The notes under the pieces are model-generated. The model was not told the origin of the DNA, ran no database searches, and saw only the letters and a list, made by a program, of their open reading frames with translations. The translations under genes were made by a program, and so were the position numbers. From Manduca sexta (taxonomy: Eukaryota > Arthropoda > Insecta > Lepidoptera > Sphingidae): a stretch of 64,000 bases of DNA. The first letter of the stretch is position 1; every line of letters begins with the position of its first letter. Below are positions 52,101-62,848 of the stretch, piece by piece. The stretch lies in contig NC_051135.1 in assembly GCF_014839805.1 (NCBI RefSeq), positions 10,853,291 through 10,917,290 of the forward strand, in the 5' to 3' direction.

Positions 52101-55100
52101 ACTGTACGCAGGAAAAATTTAAAAATGTGGACCAAGTTTACGTTTTAAGTACCGTCTCTCGGAAATTCATAGTCTCTGAATAGAAAGGCTTCCTAATGAA
52201 AGCTTAGTCTTCAGAATTATTTTAACTAATTAAATAATGCTTTAGAGGATTTTTCTACGCTTTTAATATTGCAGGTAAAATTAATTAGTCCACTTAAAAC
52301 CTATTGATTTCTTATTAATTTTTGCCAGTATTATCAAAGGACATTTGAAAAAAGAAGCCTTCTATTTATAACTAATTAAATACTTTAGAGACGTTGTCAC
52401 AGTTAATTATAAATTCAAATTTGGAAAGAAAGTCGCTAATTCTCCTCAGTTTTATGGAAGTTTTAATAATCGAATTTAATAGTAATTGATAAGGTTTATA
52501 TACAAAAGAATTTGAGACATTTTTTCTGACCGTTGACATATGTGTTTAAAATTAAAATAATAATTTATCATGTACATATTTATATTGATTTTACAAATAT
52601 ACTTATTTCTTTATAAAATAGTGATAACAAAAAAAAATACTCGAGATGCAAAGAATATGTAGAGCAAATTAAATTTAAATATTCATATAAAAGCAACTAC
52701 AATAAGAATATACGTGAAGTTTAATAGTTCTTAACAATAAAGGCTATTTTACGCACGTCACGTACGCACCTCTTACTTCACCTAAAGAGTATACTTCAAC
52801 AAAGATGAATAAAGTTATGAATATTGTTGCCCTTATTGTAAAACTAAGTTTTTTATACGAATAAATAGGACGGTGGTTAAAATTGATAAACGCAAGATAA
52901 TTATGATTGTTAGACGTAAAAGTAAAAAAAATTAGGTCCAAAATCGTGCGTTATATGACTGTAAAATAATGTTAATTACATACATACATAACATCACGCA
53001 TTTATCCCCGAAAGGGTATGCAGAGGCGCAACTAGGGCCACCCACTTTTCGCTAAATATGTTCCGTCCCATGATGTGATAGGGGGCGAGCCTATCGCCAT
53101 ATCGGGCACAAATTCCAGACTCCGGGCTGATACTGAGCAGAAAAACCCAAATCACTTTGCCCGACCCGGGATTCGAACCCAAGACCTCAGAGCGCTATTG
53201 TACCGGACATGCAATACAACTACGCCACCGAGGCAGTCAATGTTAATTATTTTAATAAAATCTGGAAAACACTGTACATTTTATTTTATAATAATATGTG
53301 CACGATAAAATGGACCTACTGCACCTGATGGTTAGTGTTGTGGGGTCCAATAGAATGTCGACTGACTAGAGATTACCCCTCGGCAGCCGACACAGTTATA
53401 ATAATAATAATATAATAATACCAGCCCTGTATTATATACTTGCCCATTGCTGAGCACGGGCCTCCTCTACTACTGAGGGATTAGGCCTTAGTCCACCACG
53501 CTGGCCTAGTGCGGATTGGTAGACTTCACACACCTTCGAAATTCCTATAGAGAAAGGGATGTGCAGGTTTCCTCACGATGTTTTCCTTCACCGTTAAAGC
53601 GAACGATAAATTCACAAAGAATACACACATGATTTTTTAGAAAAGTCAGAGGTGTGTGCCCTTGGGATTTGAACCTGCGGACATTCGTCTCGGCAGTCCG
53701 TTCCACACCCAACTAGGCTAACGCCGCTTTTTAGGCTATCGCCGCAGTTATGCCGAAAAAAATATATTTAATTACTACTATTCCTCATTACTTCACCACA
53801 TTATTCTATGAACAAAACCTCAAGAACTCCCATAAGGAAAATATTAACTAATTTAGCGATTAACATAATATAGTAACAATAAACTAACGTAATAAACTAC
53901 AAAGAAACATAAACATCATACTGGATGAAACCTTTCTATTCGTTAAGATAATCATCATAATTAATGTATTAGACAAGATGCTTCATTATCTCACCACGCG
54001 ACAGTAATTATTCCAAACAGCCTTCCTTTAATGTCCCTAAGGGACTTCTTTGTGGACGTCTAGCTTTGTTTACTTTGAATAATTTCGAACAATTTGTTAT
54101 TCGATACGGAACTTAAGCTCAGCTCGGACTACGCAAGTATCTTAGGCGAGTAGCAAGTTTAGTAACTAGATTAGTCTGGAGGTCAAAAATTTTGGGGAGT
54201 ACATTAGTATCGTGTTTGGTTACGCAATTGATTCCTTCCTAACCGAGTTTAGGCCACGGCAGCCAATCTCGACGGAGATCAGCCAAGTACACAGAAGATA
54301 CTATAGTGCACATATATGTCCTTAACTCTCATAGTCCGGTGAGATGGCGATTCGACATAACTGAAGAGATATCAGGCGCAGGACCAACGACTTTACGTGC
54401 TTTCCGAGACACGGAGGCATCACACTGCCAACTTCATGACTCCGAGCCAAGACTGAGTATTTTTTAAAATGGAAAACCAAGTCACAATTATTTTGGTCCA
54501 ACCCGGGATTCGAACCCAGTACCTCAACGCGGTAGTCGTACTCGTACCTTGTAAAATTACTACCGAAGCAGTCAAACTCAATTACTTACTCAATTACTCG
54601 CTACTTGACTACAGTATAGCGTACTCCGAACTAGGTTTTACTCGTCAAGCTGGTCTCAATTACAGAATCTGCAGTACGGTATTAGGTAGTGTTTTAGTTA
54701 GGTTATATTATCAAGGTTTTAAAATTTTGAAACTCGGATTGATACATGAATATGGCCTCCAAGAAGTATTAAGTACTGTTTTTTTTTCGACAATTGACCT
54801 TAATTTGTATTATTGATAAGTCATATTTCTTATTTAAAAAACTACGCAAAATGCGTGACAAAGTCGACAATTTAAAATAATACTAAATTATTCTTTTATA
54901 ATAATGAGTAAAGATATTTTAATTTAAAGAATTCTCGCAGCGAGAAGTCTAAGGAATCGCTTTGTTGCGTGGAAAGGATGTTTCAAAGGCTTTGAAATTC
55001 TTATGCTGCCACAAAACACTTATAATGTGACTACATTTGGATCCAGGGTATTGTTAAAGATAAGAAGTTTAAAATCCAAAGGAAGATCTTCAAGCTCTGA

Positions 55101-58100
55101 ATTTATTTTGAGATAACACATACTGTGCAGATATTTTTTTAATATAAATTAATACATTTTGTTTCAATGACTGGTTGTTTTTTTTAACACTTTTTTTTAC
55201 TATTAATGACAAATTCTTTTTTTAGTGACTGGCTGATTTTTATCTATTTATTCACAACTTGTATCTTTATAATCGTTCACGCGTCATCGGATTTAAATAA
55301 ATTAAATGATTTATTTAGTAAAGCAAATAATAATACATAATTGATTCTACGTAAATTTGAACTATAAACTCCGTTCCATAACGAACCTAAGTTATAAAAC
55401 AAACAGTTCCATTACGCTCAATTTCTCAACTCCGATATTATCGGCGCCACACTTGCAACGCAATACGCTGAATTTCAACAGCAAATTTCTCAACATTGTA
55501 ATAAAAATGACCCCAGTAATAACATCTCAATCTGTAATAGGCTTTGTTTGACGTATGAGACAAAGTCTATGATGTGGGTCCGCTTATTTTTTGACCTTTA
55601 GTTCCTTCACTTGTTCGGAAACGTTCCAAATTTGGAGATGGTGCTATATCGTAATTTTCATATTGTTAATTGATCGAAACAATTAAATGTACGTTTGAAT
55701 TATAAATTGTCAACAAAATTAAAATTACAGATAAAATATTTAAAAATATTTCTTAACATAGATCGAATCATTTTATGATCCCACACAGATAAGTAGATGA
55801 AATAATTTTATTTCCGTCACATCAAAGTGCTTTTATTTTATTTTGAGTAATGCGAAGACTATCAACTTCAGCTACTGTGGAAAACGAAAAGCTATAACCT
55901 CATACCAATAGAAGTGATTATTGCTCAGCAGTGGCAAAATAGCGATATCTCCCACGTATATTGTTGTATCCCCAATTTTACAGTAAAAGATTTTAAAGAT
56001 TGAAATTCTTGGTACTATTTTACGATTAGTTCGAAAGTTACAATAAAATACGTCTGACAAATACTTAAAAAAATCTGTTTTTGTTATTCTTTCATTTTCT
56101 ATGAATTAAATAATGCAAATTAGTATAGTTTTCAATAAAAACGCTAAAAATCATTTGTGTAGCATACAACTTACGTGGGAGTTGTTATCACAGCAATCCT
56201 CCGTCCTTAGTTAAAAAACGTTTATGAATAAGAGGGTTAGTATTTCCATTACAATTCAAATATTAAAGAAGTCGTTATATTGAGATTACTTATAAACATA
56301 TATTATCTGAAAAATAAAAGAAACTCAGTATAAGTTCTTAACAGTGCTTTGTAAATACATTACGAAGCTTGAAGACAAAACTATTTGAAACTTACGCCGT
56401 TTGGTCCTATTGGGGTTGGCGCAAAGATCAGCTTCGTGTCTAACGCGAATTGTACACATTCGACCTTATTACAAGAGTTGTAAGTTTTAATCTGATTAGA
56501 TCAGAGAGGTAATATTTTTGATGATTATATTATTAGACTAGAAAAGTTCAGATAATTATGCATTTTAGTGCTCTATATTAAAGTCGAATCTTAATTATTA
56601 TTAAAAAGGAATGTTACTGGAAAATATACATTTAGTTCTTAACAATAGAAATACATATAAAAGGAGAATGTTAATATATATGTAGAATTTAAAAAATATG
56701 TGGACTTTGGATTTGTAAAATATGCAAAAGTGGTTACAAATTGTAACTATAAAAGTATATAAGATCGCCTTACACCTCATAGAGACACAAGTTAGCTTAG
56801 CGAATCTTCATCATCAGCCTAGATTTTTGTCCACTGCTGGAGATAGGTTTAAGCACATTTATTCCATGTCCCGAATTTTAGACACTAATTAATGCAAAAC
56901 TGTAAAGTATTGAATCTAGACTATTAATTACTTGAATCACTATAAAACGACCTATCCGCTTTTTGTACGGGCGCTGGTTTATTTCGAAAAAAAATTAACC
57001 AACCTCAAACTCATTGGATAATAACAAAAATGTGGAGTTTAGAATCATTAAAAGAATAATTTTAGACCCCTCCATTTATAAGAAAGAAAGAATTGTCTTG
57101 GCATAGTAACTCAAAAAATAACTTCATTGATAGTATATCAGTCATTCATGAAATATAAAATTAACTTGGTTAAAATTTTTGTCAAATAGAAAACCGGTTT
57201 TATACTACTTTCCAGTATCACTAACAATAAAACTTGAAACCTAAACATAGATATTGAACAACACATTTTAATTATTGAGATTATTTCCGCAACCACCAAA
57301 CTAATATTGTTATTCAATTAAATCTTCGGAACAAGTTTCATTTAACAAGTTACTGACCTTTATTAATTACCAGCAAACGTTACAAGTTAATTTATTAGTT
57401 ACGAACGTATTGTACCATGTCTTCTAATTGTATTTATATTTAATTATTAGTTTATGTAGTTCCTTGTATTTGGTTCCTTGATAGGTGTTATATCTTGTTT
57501 TTCGTTAATATTAATTTCAAATCCATCTTTTTTACGCTCATTAGTATTTCCAAATATTATTTTTAGGGATATGCGACAGTGTACACTGTAATACTTAATA
57601 TAATAATATTTTTTTTCATATTGAAATTGCATTAGTATTTAAATATACTTTACTATAAATAAATCCACTGCAGGCAATATTTCGCATTGTCGCAGATTTA
57701 TTCAGTGACTTATTTTTCGTTTTATTTTTGTACAGTTGTTACTTTACATATTGTTGAAAACAATACTGATACCTATATCACCAAAAAATGAGGTTTGTGT
57801 TAAATATTCACTCAATTTTAAAGTGAAATCTTAAAATACATTATTAGAAAGTTAGGTTACTATTATATTTAATAAATTATTATATTCCTCTAACGAACTC
57901 TATCCATGAATTATTAGAAAATCTCTGTTCAAACTTCATTATCCAAGAATTGCGCTAAAAATTTGAGTCCTGTCTAAAAATGACATATTTCTTTAAGGTT
58001 TTATTCCGTAAACAAAAATTATTTTACAATCATTACCTATTCCCTCACAGCAGAGAAATTATCATCTTCCAAGCACACTTCCTCAAATTCTCGTCACAAG

Positions 58101-59964
58101 CGAGCGGAGTTGACATTTCGACTACAATAGGGAGTGCGGTTTGTCCACAATAAAGCGCGGAAACACTAGCTGTGAAACAATTTACTGGCTTCTCTGCAAT
58201 TTTCCACTCGACATCGGCCTTATCTTGTTCCCGTTGCATAGAGACATGCCCTTCCGCTCGGGAAATGACCACGGCTTTAGCGCTATGGAAATTGTGCTCG
58301 CCTGCGCTTGTTTATCAGTTTATCATTTATGTTTTGTTCATAACCCCGGTGGTATTGTGTAACTTTAATACTGGAGAAAATGTTTAGCTATTTTAGAAGT
58401 AAGTATTTGATACAAAACTATCCAATATGAGCCTTCTTGATGATAATAGTTGTACTAAACCGTATGTTAAAACAGCTTTAAGACTTCGTTCATGAAATTT
58501 TTGACTAGCAAAGTGCATTTCTAATAAATAAATTTAAAAACCTCAGTAATACTAGATACATAACAGACGATGATAATAATAAAAAAGCTAAACACGTATC
58601 CATTAGTCAGACATAATGCATACATAGACCTTCATTCAATGTTGTTGAACGTCTATTTTTTAACGCTAACTAGTTCCGAGATGGTTCGAGAACGTTTATC
58701 TACGCTCTTAATCGTCTGACCGATGTCGTGGGGCGATAGTACACAGTTCTCTTCAATGGAGTGTCTTCGTATGTTGTGAATTCATTAGGAAGAAAAACGG
58801 TAAAGTTGAAACTTTCCAACTTCACACTGATAATGGTTTTGCTGGTTAGGTCAGATCCTATTTTACTTTGGTGTTTATTTTGATTGTATTTCTTAGTAAG
58901 CTACAAGAAGACACAAAATTTAGGTCAAATCCTATTTTACTTTGATTTATTTTGATTGTATTTCTATGTAAGAAACAAAATACCAATTCAGACTAAGTTT
59001 AGTTTCGACGTACAAACTTATATAATAGGTATATCAAACATTATATAGACTGTGAAGAACTGATAAAACTTGTTCTTTTACAGCTAATTGATGACCATTA
59101 AAATAATTACAGGAAATAAGCGTTGAACGTTAACGGCAATCCATCATAATTAAAATAAAAAAGTTTTACTAACAAATACAAAATTCTCCAAAACGTTATG
59201 ACGGTTGTAAATTGAAATTTGTCGCGATCTGAAATTAATGTGTCAGTGTTGCTACTAATTACGATTTTTGTTATGAATTTAAATATTATTCTTACAATAT
59301 TTGATATTTATGACTTAAGAAAAATGTTACACTGTTAATGTAAATTGGCTTAACAAATACCCTAAGAGATGTGAAATTTTCATCTTTATAATAATATAGA
59401 TTATAATTTGAACCACTTTTATAATGGTACTGGTTTTGTTCCCGTTAAACATAAAATTAAATAATACATTTTAAATATGTATCAACTGGATATAGCATGT
59501 CAAAAACAAGAAACATGATCAAAAGATTTCATAATTTGAATGAATATTACTAAATACAAGTCAATCAATACTGCATGGGTGTAGCCAGGGGAGGGCTTCA
59601 AAGTCCGAAATATTTTTTTTTTCAACTCCTAATTTATTTTATATTTTTTAAACTGACCTATTATATCTTAAAATGAGTATTTTTGTCATTCAATGCACAT
59701 TTTTATTGTTTATTTTTGGAACTTCTCTGATACTAAAACCTGGCGACACCCATGCAATACTGGATGACGTTAAGCTATAACTAAATATCAAACCGCTATT
59801 TCGATAGCTTACCTTGGTCTAGCAGCTTGAGTGTAATAGCGATCGAGTTCCTGCAGCATGCGGAGAGCATCGGCCATGTCATGCGGCCCCTCCTCCCTGG
59901 CTTCGGCCAGGAAAACCACAGCCAGCACCAGAGCGATGGTAATAACGTAGCTCTTGCTCAGCAT
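43129..59964 (-). CDS. NPF: Neuropeptide F precursor
   Basis: Minus-strand coding exons 59964-59813, 47077-47029 and 43173-43129 join in phase to give 81 residues. There is a signal peptide MLSKSYVITIALVLAVVFLA-EA. A peptide beginning REEGPHDMADALRML and ending QELDRYYTQAARPRF follows. Then come Gly-Lys-Arg (amidation donor and dibasic cleavage) and a C-terminal peptide SDAFTNWAKDLEKPDLPAWL-AYARRR. The RPRF-amide end and the Leu/Asp/Tyr-Tyr spacing (LxxLDxYYxxxxRPRF) identify the NPY/NPF family. NPF is a secreted brain-gut peptide acting on a G-protein-coupled receptor; in insects it is linked to feeding and metabolism (family knowledge). Introns are 12.7 and 3.9 kb. An optional cassette exon lies at 50056-50178. 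Confidence 0.93.
43401..43686 (+). mobile_element. SINE family C, copy 4, full length with 13-bp target-site duplication
   Basis: The element (43414-43673, 260 bp) starts TGACTGCCACGGTGGCGTAG (A-box region). The B box is GGGTTCGAATCCCGGGTCGG. It then shows TTTCTGCTCAGTATCAGCCC, GATATGGCGATAGGCTCGTC, and ends GATAAAATGCGTGATGTTAT in short ATGTT repeats. It is flanked by perfect TAACCAACCAAAA at 43401-43413 and 43674-43686, so the insertion is young. The open frames overlapping it are SINE-derived. Confidence 0.95.
44487..44760 (+). mobile_element. SINE family C, copy 5 (degenerate)
   Basis: CATCAGTGGCGTAGCTGTAT, GGCCGGGTAGTGATATTAGA, TTTCTGCTTGCCGTCAGCTC, GTGTCCGATATGGCAATAGC and a decayed tail match the family order. 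The B box is lost. Confidence 0.7.
45268..45790 (-). mobile_element. SINE family B, copy 4 (old), interrupted by a smaller element
   Basis: The left part (GCCCACTGCTGTGCACGAGC, CTCCTCTACTTAGAG) and right part (TTAGGTCTTGGTACACCACC, TGGCCTAGACGGGTTGGAAG, TTTTCCTTCACCGTGAAAGC, CCCAACTAAGCTATC) together make one SINE-B in minus orientation. The two parts are split at 45304 by an insertion of about 245 bp. Confidence 0.8.
45305..45549. mobile_element. hAT-like non-autonomous element (MITE) inserted in SINE-B
   Basis: The insert starts CAAGGTTGGCGAACCTTG and ends ATGCGTTAACCATCCCTG. The reverse complement of the end, CAGGGATGGTTAACGCAT, resembles the start imperfectly and the hAT terminal pattern CAGGGxTxGxxAAC. 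It is flanked by ACTTAGAG and GCTTAGAG, a 7/8 match to the 8-bp duplication expected for hAT. There is no coding capacity. An internal stretch (GACAAAGTGGCTTTACTGCA) resembles the end of family E. Confidence 0.5.
47029..47077 (-). CDS. NPF: NPF gene exon 2 (amidation and cleavage site)
   Basis: Acceptor TTTGTTCGCAG, donor CTTGAA/GTAAGT. Its first base completes the Arg codon of RPR. The exon then encodes FGKRSDAFTNWAKDLE. It therefore supplies the final Phe, the amide-donor Gly and the KR cleavage site for whichever exon is spliced upstream (59813 or 50056). Phase 2 in, 0 out. Confidence 0.92.
47517..47720 (-). repeat. Family-F fragment
   Basis: TAATATATAAAGCTGAAGAG, GTTTGAACGCGCTAATCCCA, GGAACTACTTAACCGATTTT and TATCCCGCAAAAACTTTTTT, matching the reverse complement of the F tail and the related piece at 33.1 kb. 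Confidence 0.65.
47745..47945 (-). repeat. Family-E-like diverged repeat
   Basis: CCTGGCAAAGTGGCTGCACT, GCACATAATGGTAAGCCCGA and CGACATAATCATGCCGGCCT resemble the right half of family E in reverse orientation, but the remainder differs. It may be a related subfamily. Confidence 0.45.
47995..48125 (+). repeat. Dispersed repeat family A, copy 5
   Basis: ACACCTCAATCCTCCCATGA, CCATGATTGCTGCAGAGTAT, TTGAAACGTCGGCAGAAAAT and CCTAGTTTTACTTCGATGTC: the same block order as the copy at 30.6 kb. Confidence 0.65.
50056..50178 (-). CDS. NPF: NPF gene, in-frame cassette exon encoding a second NPF-like core
   Basis: Acceptor ATATTGGCAG, donor CGACCAAG/GTACGA. At 123 nt it enters and leaves in phase 2, so it can be included or skipped without changing the frame. 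It encodes IDRRDVDADGDRVDPDLLDR then AVRLLWLEKLDRIYSYHTRP, and the Arg codon is completed by exon 2. The result ends LEKLDRIYSYHTRPRF-GKR, matching the LxxLDxxYxxxxRPRF pattern of exon 1 (LQELDRYYTQAARPRF). If included, the first RPR is followed by IDRR instead of FGKR. The amidated product would then be the cassette-encoded peptide, cut after RR. Splice variants with an extra exon of about this size are known for lepidopteran NPF1 (recalled, not checked). Confidence 0.85.
51428..51712 (+). repeat. Dispersed repeat family D, copy 2
   Basis: TTTACTGGTGGTACGTCCCT, GTCTATTTCTGCCGCCAAGC, GAGCGCAGTGGAATACCAAA, AGGTGTTGGATAGTGTTTCT, AAGCTCGTCTCGACATTCAA and an A run. It is close to copy 1 at 14.1 kb throughout. 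Confidence 0.8.
52968..53249 (-). mobile_element. SINE family C, copy 6, full length with 11-bp target-site duplication
   Basis: The element (52979-53238, 260 bp, the same length as the copy at 43.4 kb) has its tail at left (ACATAACATCACGCATTTAT). The reverse B box is GACCCGGGATTCGAACCC. It reaches the head at right (AACTACGCCACCGAGGCAGT). It is flanked by AATGTTAATTA at 52968-52978 and 53239-53249. Confidence 0.93.
53302..53775 (-). repeat. Family E, copy 5, split by a SINE-B insertion
   Basis: The left piece (AAAATGGACCTACTGCACCT, CCAATAGAATGTCGACTGAC, CTCGGCAGCCGACACAGTTAT) continues after the SINE as AGTTATGCCG, the point where intact E copies read AATTATGCCGGCC. The right part is quickly lost in A/T-rich DNA. 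Confidence 0.75.
53394..53751 (-). mobile_element. SINE family B, copy 3, inserted in family E
   Basis: Tail ATAATAATAATATAATAATA at left, then CCAGCCCTGTATTATATACT, the reverse B box GGGATTTGAACCTGCGGACA and the reverse head AACTAGGCTAACGCCGC. The head is followed by a second, partial head TTTTTAGGCTATCGCCGC. It is flanked by AGTTAT at 53394-53399 and 53746-53751. Confidence 0.88.
54390..54572 (-). mobile_element. SINE family C, copy 7 (degenerate)
   Basis: A reverse B box CCCGGGATTCGAACCCAGTA is intact, with ACTCCGAGCCAAGACTGAGT and ACTACCGAAGCAGTCAAACT at the family positions, but the middle is diverged. The 115-codon frame at 54469 starts inside it and is not a gene. Confidence 0.65.
56808..56880 (-). 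mobile_element. LINE 3' end remnant
   Basis: CATCATCAGCCTAGATTTTT then GTCCACTGCTGGAGATAGGT: the reverse complement of the LINE terminal 'CCxxCAGCAGTGGAC...GGCTGATGATG' seen also at 19264. Only the last 70 bp are recognisable. Confidence 0.55.
58045..58330. other. GC-richer unassigned block in the NPF first intron
   Basis: The base composition is clearly less AT-rich than the surroundings, and open frames exist on both strands (minus 75 codons, plus 73 and 71). None resembles a known family. I see no convincing splice acceptor and donor pair in the NPF phase. It could be a regulatory element, an old transposon piece or an unrecognised exon. Confidence 0.3.
58848..58985. repeat. Diverged tandem duplication, unit about 74 bp
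   Basis: AGGTCAGATCCTATTTTACT at 58848 recurs as AGGTCAAATCCTATTTTACT at 58922. Both are followed by TTTATTTTGATTGTATTTCT and an ACAAAAT end. The second unit is shorter by a few bases. Confidence 0.8.
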
Positions 59965-59972
59965 TTTGAGAT
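59813..59972 (-). CDS. NPF: NPF gene first coding exon (signal peptide and mature peptide)
   Basis: Acceptor ATATTTGTTTAG at 59973, then the 8-nt leader ATCTCAAA and ATG at 59964-59962. The donor is AGACCAAG/GTAAGC. It encodes a 22-residue hydrophobic signal peptide (MLSKSYVITIALVLAVVFLA-EA) and the peptide REEGPHDMADALRMLQELDR-YYTQAARP. Only one in-frame ATG precedes the signal peptide. The acceptor just upstream of the ATG means at least one non-coding 5' exon lies at higher coordinates. Confidence 0.93.
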
Positions 59973-60867
59973 CTAAACAAATATTTTTGATTAGCTTTAT
60001 TGGTCTGGCAGTAGGGTAAGAAATCTATCAAAATTTGGCTTCGTTCTCCAGAACAGACTTCAAAATACACACGAGTGTCACAATTGTCCTATATGATGAT
60101 GAGATCGACTCCTACACTTTATTTGACGGATAACAGCTCTGCCTACCCACCCATCATTTATCCTTACACTTGGCAGATGTTCTAGGTTTAATATAAATGA
60201 TTAATTGAAACACTTTTGATACGCATCCCTAACACGTAGAATGTTTTGTAAATCTCATAACACATTTTTTACGATTCATCCAAAATGATCTTCTTAGTCC
60301 CTTGGAATTTAATATTGAAGATTTTTTTAGGTCTTTTATCTGCGCAGGCCATATTTAGGTTTTGATATGGTACTATTATAATTAATTTTAATTTGTTAAA
60401 GAATTTATGAGGGCTGAAGACTAGATGATTATTAATGTTACTTTCACTCTAAAGTATATTTCAAATTACTAATTACTGCATACACTATAGACGGACTAAA
60501 AACAATATTTTCCAATAATTTTACCATGATATAAAAAGAGCCAAAAATATCACATAAAAATCCTCAATTCCCCATTTGAATGCCATTTCCACAGACTTCT
60601 AATCATATCCCTTCCCGATAGACAGCGGACACAGCCGCGGTGACATCTCATTTGTCCTCCTTATATGAGCTCGTGTCCGAACGTGTTAGGAGTTAGGATT
60701 TCAACGTTACATGGTTTGACGGACAGTCGTGCTGTGTAATAGGATTAGTTTTTTCAATCGTCGGTTATCATTTGTTTATAGGAATCGGTGGATTTTGCTA
60801 AGGAATTTTACATATAGCTTAGTTGTATTCTATTTGTATTGAATCACTTGGTGTAGTTATATTACGG

Positions 60868-60960
60868 TACGACTGCACTAATTAAGTCCCGGGTTGGATC
60901 CCCGGGCGATCGCCTCTGCCTACCCTTTAAAAGCGGGGAGAAAAGGCGTGCGTCTATGTG
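60868..60960 (+). mobile_element. SINE family C, remnant
   Basis: GTACGACTGCACTAATTAAG, TCCCGGGTTGGATCCCCGGG (decayed B box) and CGCCTCTGCCTACCC with a GTGCGTCTATGTGTG end. It is a short, rearranged relative of the C family. Confidence 0.4.
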
Positions 60961-62619
60961 TGTTTATCCTTTTTTGAAAAACCTTTTCGCAGTAATTGTT
61001 TAACAAAATAATTATCGAAATAAATAACGTAACGCTATTGCAGAAATTAGTTTTGAACAAAATGAAATTAATTTTGGATTTATCAAACCTTGATATTTAT
61101 AGTTTACACAGCTAGTATACCCAGACATTTCACAAACGATACTGACTCAACAGCAATTAATTACAGCAAAATAAAGAAATGACTTAGCCAGCCAATAGTC
61201 AATAGTGATAAATACAGAGCGAAGGGCCACGGTTTCGATCCCGGAACGAATCGTGTCAAACTAATATTTGTTCCGAAACTCGTGTGGGTGAGAAAGCTAA
61301 TGAAGCCGAAATCCATTTACTCTTTGTTTGAATTCAAGAAGGCAGAACGAATTGAATTTATTTACATGAAACAGATGATGGGAAATATTGAGGATAAAAA
61401 CTTATTACACTTATTATTTATATTAAAGAGCCTGTAAGTTGCATTTATATCAGCCAATTGTTTACTTTCAATGTTTTAATGTAAGGATTCGATGTATGCT
61501 GTTAGTGTAACTTACTAAATAAATAAATTGAAAAAGATGATGGTGACAAAAAATAAGAGAGAAATAACTGTTGACATTTTATTGTAATTTTCAGAGATGT
61601 GGAAGATAGAAATTTTATTACATCAATGATCATCGAAGATATAAAATATACCAAAGCTAAAAACGGTCATTTAAGTAACCTCTAAAGAATGAAAGTATAA
61701 ATGGTTCTTGAATATTCCACAATATAAGATTTGTTTAAAAAATAATAATAAAGCAATGCCCATCAATGAACTCACTGCATTACAATTTACAATGAGAATT
61801 CCCTCCAAATGTATGCTTCGTTACCAATATATTACTCTAAATGGGCAGGTTCGGGAGTAAGAAAACTTAATAGGGTCTGGTTTCCGCCGTCGGGTTCACT
61901 ACGTAATATTTCTTAGTTGGTTGAGCGTAGTCACGAAATAATTTAATGCTGGCAGTTTTAGATTCATTCATCGTATATATTTCGGGTAAAATATATTGTA
62001 TAATGACTTTTTATATTTACGCGAATGTTAAACATTGAAATAAAACTATTCAATGAAAATAGATTGTTATTTTGGCTTCTATGTTCACTTTATTCTATTA
62101 TTTTATTCAATTATTAACAAAAAAACCTGTCAGTAGCAGACAAGGCCGCAGCCCAGCTGTGGGATAGTATAATAAGGCTGGTTAAAAATTAAAGAATAAA
62201 TTATTTTAGACTTTATACCCAAGAGTTAAGCAACAGGTATGAACGTTTATTCCATTATGTGTATAAAGGATTGGACGCGGCTGTTCCACAATGTCCCCAA
62301 TTGTTTGAGTTGCAGATTGTCACAGTTTGAGTTGCGATTATGTTCCCATCGATGAGCCATTGACGAACAGAGTTTTTACTTTTATTGGACAAACTTTTTT
62401 ATTGCGCTGTAGCTTGGACAATGGACGGTAAATATTTTTAAGCTTCAAATTGTGGATAGTGGCGTAAGAAATAATAATTTGCATTGCCTTTTTCTGCTGT
62501 CCAAAATGTAAAATGTATAAGTTGATTTATTTTAATTTTATCAAAATGTTACCTTGCCAAGTTCTGAAATAGAAATAAATATAACTTATAGTAAATTATG
62601 TTGGTTTTTTATGCAGTCG

Positions 62620-62848
62620 CGACAAAGTGACCTCTCTGGACCTGATGGTAAGTGGAATTGGTGCAAAAGAATTTCGACTGACAAGAGCTGACTACCCCTA
62701 GACAGTCGACACAATTATACCAGCCAGCTGGTACCGGATATACACAGGCTGACCCCGGAACGCGACACACTTACGTGGGCCACTATGGCGGACTATAACA
62801 CCTTGTGCACGGTGGTCGCTGTCCGGATATAAAATATATCCTACCAGC
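62620..62848 (-). repeat. Dispersed repeat family E, copy 4
   Basis: CGACAAAGTGACCTCTCTGG, GAATTTCGACTGACAAGAGC, TATACCAGCCAGCTGGTACC, CTTACGTGGGCCACTATGGC, GATATAAAATATATCCTACC. It is nearly full length and close to the copy at 36.6 kb. Confidence 0.8.

Larger units (their letters stand above)
50179..59812 (-). other. NPF intron upstream of the cassette exon
   Basis: 9.6 kb. Contains family-D copy 2 (51428-51712), SINE-C copies (52968-53249, 54390-54572), family E interrupted by SINE-B (53302-53775), a LINE end (56808-56880), a GC-richer unassigned block (58045-58330) and a diverged tandem duplication (58848-58985). No further exon with a matching phase was recognised. Confidence 0.55.

Noticed and set aside
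56395..56470. Possible minus-strand exon ending in GGC/GTAAGT (KLIFAPTPIGPNG)
   Set aside because: A donor-like sequence exists, but there is no clear acceptor, no recognised protein and no phase match to NPF exons.
60655..60670. TATAAGG on the minus strand as NPF promoter
   Set aside because: Position and orientation are suitable, but I cannot identify a start site or a 5' exon donor leading to the acceptor at 59973. A single TATA-like word in AT-rich DNA is weak.
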